Shown: positions 26,266 through 35,886, counted from the first letter of the stretch. The stretch: DNA of 64,000 nucleotides from Streptomyces shenzhenensis (GCF_021462265.1 NZ_JAJONF010000039.1:21276-85275); one strand, 5' to 3'. Program-made: numbers and translations. The notes: generated by a model not told the origin, from the sequence alone.

Positions 26266-26949
26266 TCACGTGGCGGTGTCGTCGGGCGTATCCGGCCGGG
26301 GGGAATCCCCGGACCGGGGCAGGACGCCCGGCGCTCCATTGGTGGTGTTCTGCTGAGCGGACCCCCCGGAAGCGGGACCCTTCAGGTCCCGTCCGGCCCG
26401 CTCGCTCTCGATGAGCTCGTTCAGCCAGCGCACTTCGCGCTCCACGGACTCCATCCCGTGGCGCTGGAGCTCAAGCGTGTAGTCGTCGAGACGCTCCCGG
26501 GTGCGTGCCAGCGAGGCGCGCATTTTCTCCAGGCGCTCCTCCAGCCGGCTGCGGCGGCCCTCCAGCACGCGCATCCGCACATCGCGCGAGGTCTGTCCGA
26601 AGAAGGCGAACCGCGCCGCGAAGTGCTCGTCCTCGTACGCGTCGGGGCCGGTCTGGGACAGGAGCTCCTCGAAGTGCTCCTTACCCTCGGCCGTCAACCG
26701 GTAGACGATTTTGGCGCGGCGGCCGGCGAGCGGCGTGGCGAGCGCGTCCTCCACGCTGTTCCCAGGCTCCTCGATCAACCAGCCGTTGGCGACCAGCGTC
26801 TTGAGGCAGGGGTACAGCGTCCCGTAGCTGAACGCACGGAAGACACCCAGCGATGTGTTGAGACGTTTCCGCAGCTCATAACCGTGCATCGGGGACTCGC
26901 GGAGCAGGCCGAGAACGGCGAACTCAAGGATGCCGGAGCGCCGGCTCAT
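26266..26949 (-). CDS. PadR family transcriptional regulator
   Basis: A 227-residue regulator from the ATG at 26949 (MSRRSGILEFAVLGLLRESP), directly after GAGGAGGCGACC. The PadR winged helix is clear: HGYELRKRLNTSLGVFRAFSYGTLYPCLKTLVANGWLIEE, with the wing around RAKIVYRLTAEGKEHFEELL. The C-terminal half is helical (about 115-190) for dimerisation, then a Pro/Gly/Ser-rich tail. It probably represses itself and the ino1 gene 43 bp downstream through the palindrome 39 bp upstream of its start. The ligand is unknown. Confidence 0.9.
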   Translation of the reverse strand: MSRRSGILEFAVLGLLRESPMHGYELRKRLNTSLGVFRAFSYGTLYPCLKTLVANGWLIEEPGNSVEDALATPLAGRRAKIVYRLTAEGKEHFEELLSQTGPDAYEDEHFAARFAFFGQTSRDVRMRVLEGRRSRLEERLEKMRASLARTRERLDDYTLELQRHGMESVEREVRWLNELIESERAGRDLKGPASGGSAQQNTTNGAPGVLPRSGDSPRPDTPDDTAT

Positions 26950-26987
26950 GGTCGCCTCCTCTCGTCCGCGGCTCACTTATCTCGCTC

Positions 26988-27010
26988 TGATGTATCGACT
27001 CGATACATCA
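26988..27010. promoter_or_regulatory. Perfect palindromic operator upstream of padR-ino1
   Basis: TGATGTATCGA-C-TCGATACATCA: perfect 11-bp arms around one base. The core ATGTATCGA/TCGATACAT looks like a PadR operator. It lies 39-61 bp upstream of the padR start, in the 362-bp gap toward the divergent penicillin-binding protein gene, where I see no other gene. Confidence 0.75.
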
Positions 27011-27311
27011 TGACGATAGATCGGCCTTCCTCGCGCGACAAGAGGGGTGACGGTGAACGGGATCACATCACCGATTCGTAGGAGGTAAGTTGCCTGATTT
27101 GGGGTGAACTTCAAGGCTCGACGGGTTTTGGTGGTGCGTAGTCTGTGCGGCATGCACACCACCGGGAACCGAGCGACGCCTGGGGAGCGTCCACGTCCTC
27201 GGTGCAGTACGGGTGAATGCAGGACCGACCACATCCGTATTTCGGGGGGACCGGAAATCAGCCGCCGTTCCAGGCGCCCACAGGTGCGCCTGCCCGAGGA
27301 GTAATCGTTCG

Positions 27312-29951
27312 ATGAGCGAGCACCGTCGCAAACCGCCGCCGCCGCAGGGAGGCGGACGTGCCGCGGCCCGACGCGGCCAGTCCGAACCGTCCTCCGGCCG
27401 CCGTGCGGCACCGCGAGGCGCCACCGGGTCTCTTTCCGACTCCTATGGGTCCAGTTCCTATGGGTCGGACTCGGGGTCGGGAGGTGAGGAGCGTCCGTAC
27501 GGCGGCCGTGCCGAGGCACGCCGGGCGGCGCAGAGAAGCACGGGAAACGGTCGCCGCAGAGCGGCCGACAACGGGAGCCGCGGTCCTGGTGGTCCTGCCG
27601 GGCCGGGGCGTGGCAGAGGTCGCGCGTCGACGGCGCCGGGTAAGAAGCGCCTGATCGACTACCCCAGGGCGAACAGATTCGGCTGGCGCCGCTGGGTCCC
27701 CTCCTGGAAGCTCGTCTCCGGGCTGTGCGTCACCTTCTTCGGCAGCCTGGTCGCGCTGGTCGGCGTCAGCTACGCCATGGTGACCATCCCCAGCGAGAAC
27801 GACGCGGCCAGGTCCCAGAACAACGTCTACTACTGGTCGAACGGCGATCAGATGGTCGCGACGGGCACGGGTGCGAACCGGCAGAACGTCACCATCGACC
27901 AGATCCCCGAGGCCATGCAGAACGCGGTGATCTCGGCGGAGAACAAGAGCTTCTACTCGGACTCGGGCGTCGATCCCATGGGTATCGCCCGGGCTCTGGT
28001 CAACATGGCCCGGGGTGGTGAGACGCAGGGTGGTTCGACGATCACCCAGCAGTTCGTCAAGAACACCTACCTCAGCCAGGACCAGACGGTCTCGCGGAAG
28101 TTCAAGGAGATGTTCATCTCCATCAAGGTGGGCACCAAGCTCTCCAAGCAGCAGATCCTCCAGGGCTATCTGAACACCTCGTACTTCGGCCGTGGCGCCT
28201 ACGGCATCCAGGCCGCCGCCCAGACCTACTACGGCGTGGACGCGAAGGACCTCAAGCCGAGCCAGTGCGCGGTCCTCGCGGCTCTGCTCAAGGGCGCGAC
28301 GTACTACGACCCCGCGGGTAACCCGGACATCGACTCCACGGCCACCCAGAAGGCCAACTACCAGCGCTCCCACGACCGCTGGGCCTGGATCCTCGAAGAG
28401 ATGCACAAGGACCAGCACCTCACCGACGCCCAGTACCAGGAAGCCATCAAGAAGTACCCGATGCCCCAGGGCCGCAAGGCGATCAAGGGCATGACCGGCC
28501 AGATCAGCTATCTCGCCGACACGGCCAAGAAGTACGTCCTCGCGCACTCCAACATCACGGAGACGCAGTTCGACCAGGGCGGCTTCCAGATCTACACGAC
28601 CTTCCAGAAGGACAAGGTCAACGCGCTGAGCGCGGCCGTGGAGAAGGTCCAGAAGGCGCGTCTGGACCCGAAGAACCGCGACAAGGACAAGTACGTCCAG
28701 TTCGGCGCGGCGTCGGTGGTGCCCAACGACGGCGCGATCGTCGCCCTGTACGGCGGTGCCGGCTACGAGAACAACCACTTCACCAACAACGCCGACACCT
28801 CCGGTGTCCCCGTCGGTTCGACGTGGAAGCCGTTCGTGCTCGCCGCGGCCATGCAGTACGGGACGTACAAGACCTCCCCCGAAGGGGTCTCGCCGCTGAG
28901 CAAGTACAACGGCGACGACAACCTCAAGGTCAGGAACCAGGACGGTACCTTCGTCCTCAACAAGGACGGCTCGGTCTTCCATCAGAAGAACGAGAGCGGC
29001 TACCCCTGGGGCTACATCACCCTGCGCAAGGCGATGGAGCAGTCGATCAACACGCCGTTCGTGCAACTCGGCGTGGACGTCGGCATGACCAAGGTGCGGG
29101 ATGTGGCACAGGCGTCCGGAATCCTGCGCGACAGCATGTCTCAGGACCTGAACCCGTCGTTCGCCATCGGTACGTCCACCCCAAGCGCGATCCGCATGGC
29201 CGACGCCTACGCGACCTTCGCCGCCTCCGGCAATCACGCGGACCCGTATTCGGTGACGGAGGTCAAGCAGGACGGTCAGGACCTCCAGGGCTTCAGCAAG
29301 CCGAAGGTGACCACCGCGATGCCTGAGAACATCGCGAACAATGTCACGGACACGCTGGAGAATGTCATCCAGAACGGTACGGGTACCAACGCCAAGGCCC
29401 TGGGCCGTACGGCGGCGGGCAAGACCGGTACCACCGACAGCAACAAGTCCGCCTGGTTCGTCGGCTACACCCAGCAGCTGGCCACGTCGGTGGCGATGTT
29501 CCGTGAGAACCCCAAGGACGCCGAGCTGCTCTCCATGAACGGCACCGCGGGCGTGGCGTCCATCCACGGTGGTGACATCCCGACCTCGGTGTGGACCGAG
29601 TACATGAAGGCCGCGCTGAAGGGCAAGAACGACCTGGGCTTCCCGGAGGCCACCAAGGTCGGCCAGATCGCCGACGAGGCGGGGGCTCCCTCCCCGACGC
29701 CGACCGTCAGCATCACGCCGAGCGAGACGCCCAGCGAGACGCCGAGCGCCACGCCCAGCGAGACGGTCACCGCCCCGTCGCCCACGGCGACGGAGACCTG
29801 CCAGTTCGCCTGGAACTGCCCGGCCAACGGCGGCACCACCGGCGGCAGCACATCGGGTACGACGTCCTCGCCGACGGCCACGGATACCACCGGCACCACC
29901 AGAGGCAATGCCAACGGTGGAGGGAACCTCTTCGGCGGGTCGGGCGGCTAG
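27312..29951 (+). CDS. Bifunctional penicillin-binding protein (class A, transglycosylase/transpeptidase)
   Basis: An 879-residue class A PBP that polymerises and cross-links peptidoglycan. It starts at ATG after GAGGAG at 27297. The first 130 residues are cytoplasmic, Arg/Gly/Ser-rich and disordered, followed by a membrane anchor at about 134-157. The glycosyltransferase (GT51) domain has AVISAENKSFYSDSGVD with catalytic E210 and GGSTITQQFVKN. The transpeptidase domain carries SxxK as S503-T-W-K506, SxN as S578-I-N580 and KTGT at 704-707. The tail is rich in Ser/Thr/Pro repeats (TPSETPSETPS) and Gly, as in secreted actinobacterial wall proteins. The start frame could extend upstream to 27213, but without family sequence. 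Confidence 0.95.
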   Translation: MSEHRRKPPPPQGGGRAAARRGQSEPSSGRRAAPRGATGSLSDSYGSSSYGSDSGSGGEERPYGGRAEARRAAQRSTGNGRRRAADNGSRGPGGPAGPGRGRGRASTAPGKKRLIDYPRANRFGWRRWVPSWKLVSGLCVTFFGSLVALVGVSYAMVTIPSENDAARSQNNVYYWSNGDQMVATGTGANRQNVTIDQIPEAMQNAVISAENKSFYSDSGVDPMGIARALVNMARGGETQGGSTITQQFVKNTYLSQDQTVSRKFKEMFISIKVGTKLSKQQILQGYLNTSYFGRGAYGIQAAAQTYYGVDAKDLKPSQCAVLAALLKGATYYDPAGNPDIDSTATQKANYQRSHDRWAWILEEMHKDQHLTDAQYQEAIKKYPMPQGRKAIKGMTGQISYLADTAKKYVLAHSNITETQFDQGGFQIYTTFQKDKVNALSAAVEKVQKARLDPKNRDKDKYVQFGAASVVPNDGAIVALYGGAGYENNHFTNNADTSGVPVGSTWKPFVLAAAMQYGTYKTSPEGVSPLSKYNGDDNLKVRNQDGTFVLNKDGSVFHQKNESGYPWGYITLRKAMEQSINTPFVQLGVDVGMTKVRDVAQASGILRDSMSQDLNPSFAIGTSTPSAIRMADAYATFAASGNHADPYSVTEVKQDGQDLQGFSKPKVTTAMPENIANNVTDTLENVIQNGTGTNAKALGRTAAGKTGTTDSNKSAWFVGYTQQLATSVAMFRENPKDAELLSMNGTAGVASIHGGDIPTSVWTEYMKAALKGKNDLGFPEATKVGQIADEAGAPSPTPTVSITPSETPSETPSATPSETVTAPSPTATETCQFAWNCPANGGTTGGSTSGTTSSPTATDTTGTTRGNANGGGNLFGGSGG

Positions 29952-29994
29952 CCGCCGTCAGACCGGTTGGTGACTGTTTCGCCCGCCGAAGCCT

Positions 29995-30008
29995 GTTTCA
30001 CGTGAAAC
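29995..30008. other. parS: parS site (perfect) between the PBP and glycosyltransferase genes
   Basis: Exact GTTTCACGTGAAAC in the 128-bp intergenic gap. Confidence 0.95.
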
Positions 30009-30079
30009 ATGGGCCGTCGCACCCGCGAGGTGCGGCGGCCCTCGGCGTATTGCTAGAGAGGTACGGCAGGATGGGCCCC

Positions 30080-31579
30080 ATGCCCAGTGCAGAGACGACG
30101 CCCGCGGGCGTGCGCGAGCCGGAGCCGGTACGGCCGACCAGGGAAGACGAGGTCGCCGCGGCCGGGAGTGAGCTGATCGGCGGCCCCATCGGGCGGCGTG
30201 CCCTGCTCGGCACGTCCTGGTGGACGCCGCTACGGGTGGTCGTCATCGTGGCGGTCGGGATGTTCGCTCTCGGCATGGTGCAGAAGCTGCCCTGCTACGA
30301 CAGCGGCTGGTTCTTCGGCGCGAGTTCCCAGTACACCCACGCCTGCTATTCGGACATTCCGCACCTTTATCAGGGGCGCGGCTTCGCCGACGGTCTGGTG
30401 CCGTACTTCGACAAGCTCCCGGGCGACATGGACTACCTCGAATACCCGGTGTTGACCGGTGTGTTCATGGAGGTGGCCGCATGGCTCACGCCGGGCAGCG
30501 GCAGCATCATGCTCCAGGAGCAGGTGTACTGGTTCGTCAACGCCGGGATGCTGATGCTCTGCGCCGCCGTCATCGCGGTCTGCGTGGTCCGTACGCACCG
30601 CCGGCGCCCCTGGGACGGTCTGCTGGTCGCCCTGGCGCCCGCCTTCGCCCTGACCGCCACCATCAACTGGGACCTCCTGGCGGTCGCTCTGACGGCCGCG
30701 GCGATGCTGATGTGGTCCCGGAGCCGTCCCCTCGCCTTCGGCGTCCTCCTGGGGCTTGCCACGGCCGCCAAGCTGTATCCCGTGTTCCTGCTGGGGCCGC
30801 TGTTCCTGCTGTGCTGGCGCGCGGGCAAATGGCGGAAGTTCTTCGTCGCCACCGGCGGCGCGGTGGCCGCCTGGTTCGTCGTCAACCTGCCGGTGATGAT
30901 CTTCGCCTTCGACGGCTGGTCGAAGTTCTACACCTTCAGTCAGGAGCGGGGCGTGGACTTCGGTTCCTTCTGGCTGATCTGGGCGCAGAACACGACCAGC
31001 CCGCCCAGCACCGACTTCGTGAACACCGCGGCCACGGTGCTGGTTCTGCTCTGTTTCCTCGGCATCGCCGCCCTGACGCTCACCGCCCCGCGCCGACCGC
31101 GCTTCGCCCAGCTGGCCTTCCTGGTGGTGGCGGCCTTCATCCTCACCAACAAGGTCTACTCCCCGCAGTACGTGCTGTGGCTGGTGCCGCTGGCCGTCCT
31201 CGCCCGCCCCAAGTGGCGGGACTTCCTGATCTGGCAGGCGTGCGAGGTGGCGTACTTCCTGGGCATCTGGATGTACCTCGCGTACACGACCAGCGGAGAC
31301 GCCCACAAGGGCCTGCCGACGGACGGCTACCACTGGGCCATCGCCGTGCATCTGCTGGGCACGCTCTACCTGTGCGGCATGGTGGTGCGTGACATCCTCC
31401 TGCCCGAGCGGGACGTGGTGCGCCGCGCCGGGGACGACGATCCCTCTGGCGGGGTGCTGGACGGTGCCGAAGACGTCTTCGTGCTCGGTGCGGCGGCTCA
31501 TCCCCCGCGCCACGCCGCGCAGTTCGAGGGCCCGCAGGTGGAATGGGGAAGCCGGTCCTCCGAGGGCGGTTCGCTCTGA
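30080..31579 (+). CDS. Membrane glycosyltransferase, GT87/DUF2029-like
   Basis: A 499-residue polytopic membrane protein with about ten hydrophobic segments, beginning MPSAETTPAGVREPEPVRP after a GGCAGGA site (ATG at 30071 in frame is an alternative). Family-like features are the first outside loop with acidic residues (YQGRGFADGLVPYFDKLPGDMDYLEYPVLTG), resembling the DxD-like region of polyprenol-phosphate mannosyltransferases, and SPQYVLWLVPLAVL late in the protein. It probably transfers a sugar from a lipid carrier on the outer face; donor and acceptor are unknown. It follows a PBP gene and precedes a shared terminator. Confidence 0.8.
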   Translation: MPSAETTPAGVREPEPVRPTREDEVAAAGSELIGGPIGRRALLGTSWWTPLRVVVIVAVGMFALGMVQKLPCYDSGWFFGASSQYTHACYSDIPHLYQGRGFADGLVPYFDKLPGDMDYLEYPVLTGVFMEVAAWLTPGSGSIMLQEQVYWFVNAGMLMLCAAVIAVCVVRTHRRRPWDGLLVALAPAFALTATINWDLLAVALTAAAMLMWSRSRPLAFGVLLGLATAAKLYPVFLLGPLFLLCWRAGKWRKFFVATGGAVAAWFVVNLPVMIFAFDGWSKFYTFSQERGVDFGSFWLIWAQNTTSPPSTDFVNTAATVLVLLCFLGIAALTLTAPRRPRFAQLAFLVVAAFILTNKVYSPQYVLWLVPLAVLARPKWRDFLIWQACEVAYFLGIWMYLAYTTSGDAHKGLPTDGYHWAIAVHLLGTLYLCGMVVRDILLPERDVVRRAGDDDPSGGVLDGAEDVFVLGAAAHPPRHAAQFEGPQVEWGSRSSEGGSL

Positions 31580-31606
31580 GCGAACAGGCCGTTTGCCGGA
31601 CGTGAG

Positions 31607-31640
31607 AAGGGCCGTACACGGACTCCGTGTACGGCCCTTT
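31607..31640. terminator. Bidirectional terminator
   Basis: Perfect 15-bp arms 31607-31621 and 31625-31639 with a 3-base loop, then T residues. It lies between the rightward glycosyltransferase gene and the leftward alanine-racemase-like gene. Confidence 0.9.
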
Positions 31641-31658
31641 CCCCTGTCCTGCGAACGG

Positions 31659-32690
31659 TCAGCGGTCCACGAGACGGTCGAACTGGGTCGTGGTGTGCCG
31701 CAGATGGGCCACCAGTTCCTCACCGACCTTCGGCTCCGGGGCGTCGGAGGGCACGAAGAGGATCGACACCTGCATGTGCGGCGGCTCCGCGAACCAGCGC
31801 TGCTTGCCGCCCCAGACGAACGGAGAAAGGTTCCGGTTCACCGTGGCCAGGCCGGCCCGTGCGACGCCCTTGGCGCGCGGCATGACGCCGTGCAGGGCCT
31901 TGGGAGCCTCCAGACCCACCCCGTGCGACGTACCGCCCGCCACGACCACCAGGAAGCCGTCAGAGGCCGCCTTCTGCTGCCGGTAGCCGAACCGGTCGCC
32001 CTTGGCGACCCGGGTGACGTCCAGGACCGCCCCGCGGTACTCGGTCGCGTCATGGTCCCCCAGCCACAGCCGGGTGCCGATCCGGGCCCGGAACCGGGTC
32101 TGCGGGAACTGCTGCCGCAGCCGGGCGAGATCGTCGGCCTTGAGGTGGCTGACGAACATCGTGTGCAGCGGCAGCCGCGCCGCGCGCAGCCGGTCCATCC
32201 AGCCGATGACCTCCTCGACGGCGTCCGAGCCGTCGGTACGGTCCAGCGGCAGATGGATGGCGAAGCCCTCCAGGCGGACGTTCTCTATGGCCGAGTGCAG
32301 CTGCGGCAGGTCCTGCTCGCTGATGCCGTGCCGCTTCATCGTGGACATCACCTCGATGACCACCCGGGCGCCCACCAGGCCGTACACACCGTCGATGGAC
32401 GACACCGAGCGGATGACCCGGTCGGGCAGCGGCACCGGCTCCTCGCCGCGCCGGTACGGGGTCAGCACCAGCAGGTCGCCGCCGAACCAGTCCCTGATGC
32501 GCGCGGCCTCGTACGTCGTGCCGACGGCCAGGATGTCCGAGCCGAGCCGGGTGGCCTCCTCCGCCAGCCGCTCGTGCCCGAAGCCATAGCCGTTGCCCTT
32601 GCAGACCGGGACCAGGCCCGGGAACTGCTCCTGCACGTGCTTGTGGTGCGCCCGCCAGCGCGCGGTGTCGACGTAGAGCGTGAGCGCCAT
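31659..32690 (-). CDS. Alanine racemase N-domain family (PLP barrel) protein
   Basis: A 343-residue pyridoxal-phosphate TIM-barrel protein. The N-terminal LYVDTARWRAHHKHVQEQFPGLVPVCKGNGYGFGHE contains the PLP lysine K31 in the V-x-K-G/A-N-x-Y-G-F-G motif of alanine racemase-type enzymes. The C-terminal half resembles the racemase beta domain, with RARIGTRLWLGDHDATEYRGAVLDVTRVAKGDRFGYRQQ. The adjacent, same-direction FemX-like gene suggests a link to peptidoglycan precursors, but whether it is a true racemase is not shown. Confidence 0.8.
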   Translation of the reverse strand: MALTLYVDTARWRAHHKHVQEQFPGLVPVCKGNGYGFGHERLAEEATRLGSDILAVGTTYEAARIRDWFGGDLLVLTPYRRGEEPVPLPDRVIRSVSSIDGVYGLVGARVVIEVMSTMKRHGISEQDLPQLHSAIENVRLEGFAIHLPLDRTDGSDAVEEVIGWMDRLRAARLPLHTMFVSHLKADDLARLRQQFPQTRFRARIGTRLWLGDHDATEYRGAVLDVTRVAKGDRFGYRQQKAASDGFLVVVAGGTSHGVGLEAPKALHGVMPRAKGVARAGLATVNRNLSPFVWGGKQRWFAEPPHMQVSILFVPSDAPEPKVGEELVAHLRHTTTQFDRLVDR

Positions 32691-32774
32691 GGCCGGACCT
32701 GGGACCTTTCTGGGTGGCTGGGGAGTGCCAGAGGACTACGGTGTGTCAGGGCTATAGAAGCACGGAGCGTGACG

Positions 32775-33896
32775 TCAGCGGCGCGACATGTAGATGTCGA
32801 GCGCCTTGTGGAGCAGCTTGTTGAGCGGGAAGTCCCATTCGCCGAGGTATTCGGCGGCCTGTCCACCGGTGCCCACCTTGAACTGGATCAGACCGAAGAG
32901 GTGGTCCGTCTCGTCCAGTGAGTCGGAGATGCCACGCAGGTCGTAGACGGTGGCGCCGAGCGCGTAGGCGTCGCGCAGCATCCGCCACTGCATGGCGTTC
33001 GAGGGCCGCACCTCACGGCCGATGTTGTCGGAGGCGCCGTAGGAGTACCAGACGTGCCCGCCGACGATCAGCATGGTCGCCGCGGACAGGTTGACCCCGT
33101 TGTGCCGGGCGAAGTACAGCCGCATCCGGTTGGGGTCCTCGGTGTTGAGGGCCGTCCACATGCGCTGGAAGTACGACAGCGGGCGCGGCCGGAAGTGGTC
33201 GCGCACGGCCGTGATCTCGTACAGCCGCTGCCACTCCTCCAGATCCTGGTAGCCACCCTGGACGACCTCGACGCCCGCCTTCTCGGCCTTCTTGATGTTG
33301 CGCCGCCACAGCTGGTTGAAGTTCCTGTGGACCTCTTCCAGGGAACGGTTCGCCAGCGGCACCTGGAAGACGTAGCGGGGCTGGACGTCGCCGAAGCCGG
33401 CGCCGCCGTCCTCACCCTGCTGCCAGCCCATCCGGCGCAGCTTGTCGGCCACTTCGAAGGCGCGCGGCTCGATGAAGTCGGCCTCGATGTCGCGCAGGCG
33501 CTTCACATCCGGGTTCTGGATGCCCTGCTTGATGGAGTTGGACTCCCAGCGCCGGATGATCACCGGCGGGCCCATCTTCACCGAGAACGCGCCCTGCTGC
33601 TTGAGGTGGGCCAGCATCGGCTGGAGCCACTCGTCGAGATTCGGCGCGAACCAGTTGATGACCGGGCCCTCGGGAAGGTAGGCGAGGTAGCGCTTGATCT
33701 TGGGCAGCTGGCGGTACAGCACCAGGCCCGCGCCGACCATCTCGCCGGTGCGCTCGTCGAACCAGCCGAGGTTCTCCGAACGCCATTCCGCCTTGACATC
33801 GGCCCAGGCCGGGACCTGCATGTGGCTCGCCGCCTGCAGGCTCTGGATGTACGCCAGATGCTGTTCGCGGCTGATGGTCCTCAGGGTCAGGCTCAT
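32775..33896 (-). CDS. femX: FemX/FemABX-type non-ribosomal peptidyltransferase
   Basis: A 373-residue member of the FemABX family, which adds amino acids from aminoacyl-tRNA to the side chain of peptidoglycan precursors; in S. coelicolor FemX adds the interpeptide glycine. It starts MSLTLRTISREQHLAYIQ after GAGGAGCG. The tandem GNAT folds show SHMQVPAWADVKAEWRSENLGWF in the first half and WRRNIKKAEKAGVEVVQGG, RLYFARHNGVNLSAATMLIVGGHVWYSYGASDNIGREVRPSNAMQWRMLRDA in the second. Its neighbour is the alanine-racemase-like gene 84 bp downstream. The frame is open further upstream but has no matching sequence. Confidence 0.9.
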   Translation of the reverse strand: MSLTLRTISREQHLAYIQSLQAASHMQVPAWADVKAEWRSENLGWFDERTGEMVGAGLVLYRQLPKIKRYLAYLPEGPVINWFAPNLDEWLQPMLAHLKQQGAFSVKMGPPVIIRRWESNSIKQGIQNPDVKRLRDIEADFIEPRAFEVADKLRRMGWQQGEDGGAGFGDVQPRYVFQVPLANRSLEEVHRNFNQLWRRNIKKAEKAGVEVVQGGYQDLEEWQRLYEITAVRDHFRPRPLSYFQRMWTALNTEDPNRMRLYFARHNGVNLSAATMLIVGGHVWYSYGASDNIGREVRPSNAMQWRMLRDAYALGATVYDLRGISDSLDETDHLFGLIQFKVGTGGQAAEYLGEWDFPLNKLLHKALDIYMSRR

Positions 33897-34058
33897 GTCG
33901 GGGCGCTCCTCGGGCTGGTGTGTCCCCATGGATACAGGGGCTCCGGCTCTCGCGCCGAAGCCTACTGCGCCTTGTCCGCGACCTGACTGGGCGTACACCG
34001 CCTACGCCCCGGCTCCTGTCGGGCCGGGGCGTTCCACGGTGCTGCCGCGGGTGCCGGA

Positions 34059-34361
34059 CTAGCCGAACAGACCGCCGTTCGCCATGCCGATGAAGAAACC
34101 GATGCCCGAGGCACCGAGACCCAGGATCAGACCGAAGCGCTCGCGCGTGGTGATCGAGATCCACTGCCCGTACAGACCGGTGCAGATACCGATCAGGCCG
34201 GTCCAGGAACTGAGCAGGTTCAGGCTGGGGAAGAACGACGTGATGAAGGCGATCAGCCCGAGCGCCAGCGTCACTGCCGTCAGGGAGTCCTGGAGCGGAT
34301 GGGTTTTGCCGTCGGTGGCGAACAGTGATCCGGCGGTGTTGGGTCGCAATGCCTGTGCCAT
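34059..34361 (-). CDS. Small membrane protein (unknown function)
   Basis: A 100-residue protein from the ATG at 34361 preceded by AGGAGGTG. Three hydrophobic stretches (about 28-48, 51-66 and 78-97) make it a likely three-pass membrane protein. I do not recognise its family name beyond a conserved actinobacterial hypothetical protein seen between femX and rpsF. It is divergent from the rpsF operon. The 263 bp between their starts hold no gene and must contain both promoters. Confidence 0.75.
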   Translation of the reverse strand: MAQALRPNTAGSLFATDGKTHPLQDSLTAVTLALGLIAFITSFFPSLNLLSSWTGLIGICTGLYGQWISITTRERFGLILGLGASGIGFFIGMANGGLFG

Positions 34362-34624
34362 AGGGCACCTCCTGCGGAAGGCGGCGCACTGTAGCGCCGT
34401 ACACACCCGATGTGTACAGACTGAGGGTCCTGGCGGCCTGATTTCAACCGGAAGCGGGTGTGCGGGTACTCTGTACCCTCTGCACCGGTGTCTGCCCATG
34501 CCCTGACCGGGATCCCAGCGGGAACCCCCGAATGTCAGTGGCGGCCGATAGCGTTGCGTACGCATCACAACCCTCCTGCCACGGAACGACCGTGGCCGCT
34601 GAGTCCAAAGGAGGTGGGTTCCAC

Positions 34625-34915
34625 ATGCGTCACTACGAGGTGATGGTCATCCTCGACCCCGATCTGGAGGAGCGCGCCGTCTCCCCCCTGATCGAGAACT
34701 TCCTCTCCGTCGTCCGTGAGGGCAACGGCAAGGTCGAGAAGGTCGACACCTGGGGCCGTCGTCGTCTCTCGTACGAGATCAAGAAGAAGCCCGAGGGCAT
34801 CTACTCGGTCATCGACCTGCAGGCCGAGCCTGCGGTCGTCAAGGAGCTCGACCGCCAGATGAACCTGAACGAGTCGGTCCTCCGGACCAAGGTCCTCCGT
34901 CCCGAGACCCACTGA
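34625..34915 (+). CDS. rpsF: 30S ribosomal protein S6
   Basis: A 96-residue protein beginning [20 protein letters not shown] after a strong AAAGGAGGTGGG site. The S6 motif [22 protein letters not shown] lies in the middle. S6 binds 16S rRNA with S18, encoded two genes later. It opens the conserved rpsF-ssb-rpsR-rplI operon. Confidence 0.97.
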
Positions 34916-34992
34916 GCTCACCGCTCAGCCGGTCCCGGGATTCCGAGTAGCAGCACAAGCAGCCAGCAGCAAACCCGCCGAGAGGTTCCCCC

Positions 34993-35583
34993 ATGGCAGG
35001 CGAGACCGTCATCACGGTCGTCGGCAATCTTGTCGATGACCCCGAGCTGCGCTTCACCCCCTCCGGTGCGGCGGTCGCGAAGTTCCGTGTCGCGTCCACC
35101 CCCCGCACCTTCGACCGTCAGACGAACGAGTGGAAGGACGGCGAGAGCCTGTTCCTGACCTGCTCGGTCTGGCGTCAGGCGGCGGAGAACGTCGCGGAGT
35201 CGCTCCAGCGAGGCATGCGCGTCATCGTGCAGGGCCGACTGAAGCAGCGGTCCTACGAGGACCGTGAGGGTGTCAAGCGCACGGTCTACGAGCTGGACGT
35301 CGAGGAAGTCGGCGCCAGCCTGCGGAGCGCCACGGCCAAGGTCACCAAGACCGCCGGCGGTGCCGGCCGCGGTGGCCAGGGCGGTTACGGCGGCGGGGGC
35401 GGCCAGGGTGGCGGCGGCTGGGGCGGCGGCTCCGGCGGCGGCCAGCAGGGCGGCGCTCCCAACGACGACCCCTGGGCTTCCAGCGCTCCGGCCGCTGGCG
35501 GCAACCAGGGTGGCGGCGGCTGGGGCGGTGGCTCCGGCGGCTCCGGCGGCGGTGGCGGCTACTCGGACGAGCCTCCCTTCTAA
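34993..35583 (+). CDS. ssb: Single-stranded DNA-binding protein
   Basis: A 196-residue SSB. The OB fold covers about 1-115: MAGETVITVVGNLVDDPELR, FRVASTPRTFDR, LTCSVWRQAAENVAESLQRG and RVIVQGRLKQRSYED. The rest is a long Gly/Gln-rich flexible tail ending in the acidic tip SDEPPF used to recruit partners. It is the essential replicative SSB of the two usually found in Streptomyces, as judged from its place in the rpsF operon. Confidence 0.97.
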   Translation: MAGETVITVVGNLVDDPELRFTPSGAAVAKFRVASTPRTFDRQTNEWKDGESLFLTCSVWRQAAENVAESLQRGMRVIVQGRLKQRSYEDREGVKRTVYELDVEEVGASLRSATAKVTKTAGGAGRGGQGGYGGGGGQGGGGWGGGSGGGQQGGAPNDDPWASSAPAAGGNQGGGGWGGGSGGSGGGGGYSDEPPF

Positions 35584-35631
35584 GGGCCAGTGGCTCGCAT
35601 CCCCACTTCTTGATCACACAGGAGAATCACC

Positions 35632-35868
35632 ATGGCGAAGCCGCCTGTGCGCAAGCCGAAGAAGAAGGTCTGCGCATTCTGCAAGGACAAGGTCACGTAC
35701 GTTGACTACAAGGACACGAACATGCTGCGGAAGTTCATTTCCGACCGCGGCAAGATCCGTGCCCGCCGCGTGACCGGCAACTGCACGCAGCACCAGCGTG
35801 ACGTCGCCACGGCCGTCAAGAACAGCCGTGAGATGGCGCTGCTGCCCTACACGTCCACCGCGCGCTAA
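35632..35868 (+). CDS. rpsR: 30S ribosomal protein S18 (zinc-binding form)
   Basis: A 78-residue protein: MAKPPVRKPKKKVCAFCKDK, then TNMLRKFISDRGKIRARRVTGNCTQHQRDVATAVKNSREMALLPY. The CAFC pair together with C and H in NCTQH make the C+ zinc-binding form; streptomycetes also have a zinc-free paralogue used when zinc is scarce, which is not in this window. Confidence 0.97.
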   Translation: MAKPPVRKPKKKVCAFCKDKVTYVDYKDTNMLRKFISDRGKIRARRVTGNCTQHQRDVATAVKNSREMALLPYTSTAR

Positions 35869-35886
35869 GGGAGGGGTGACCGACTC

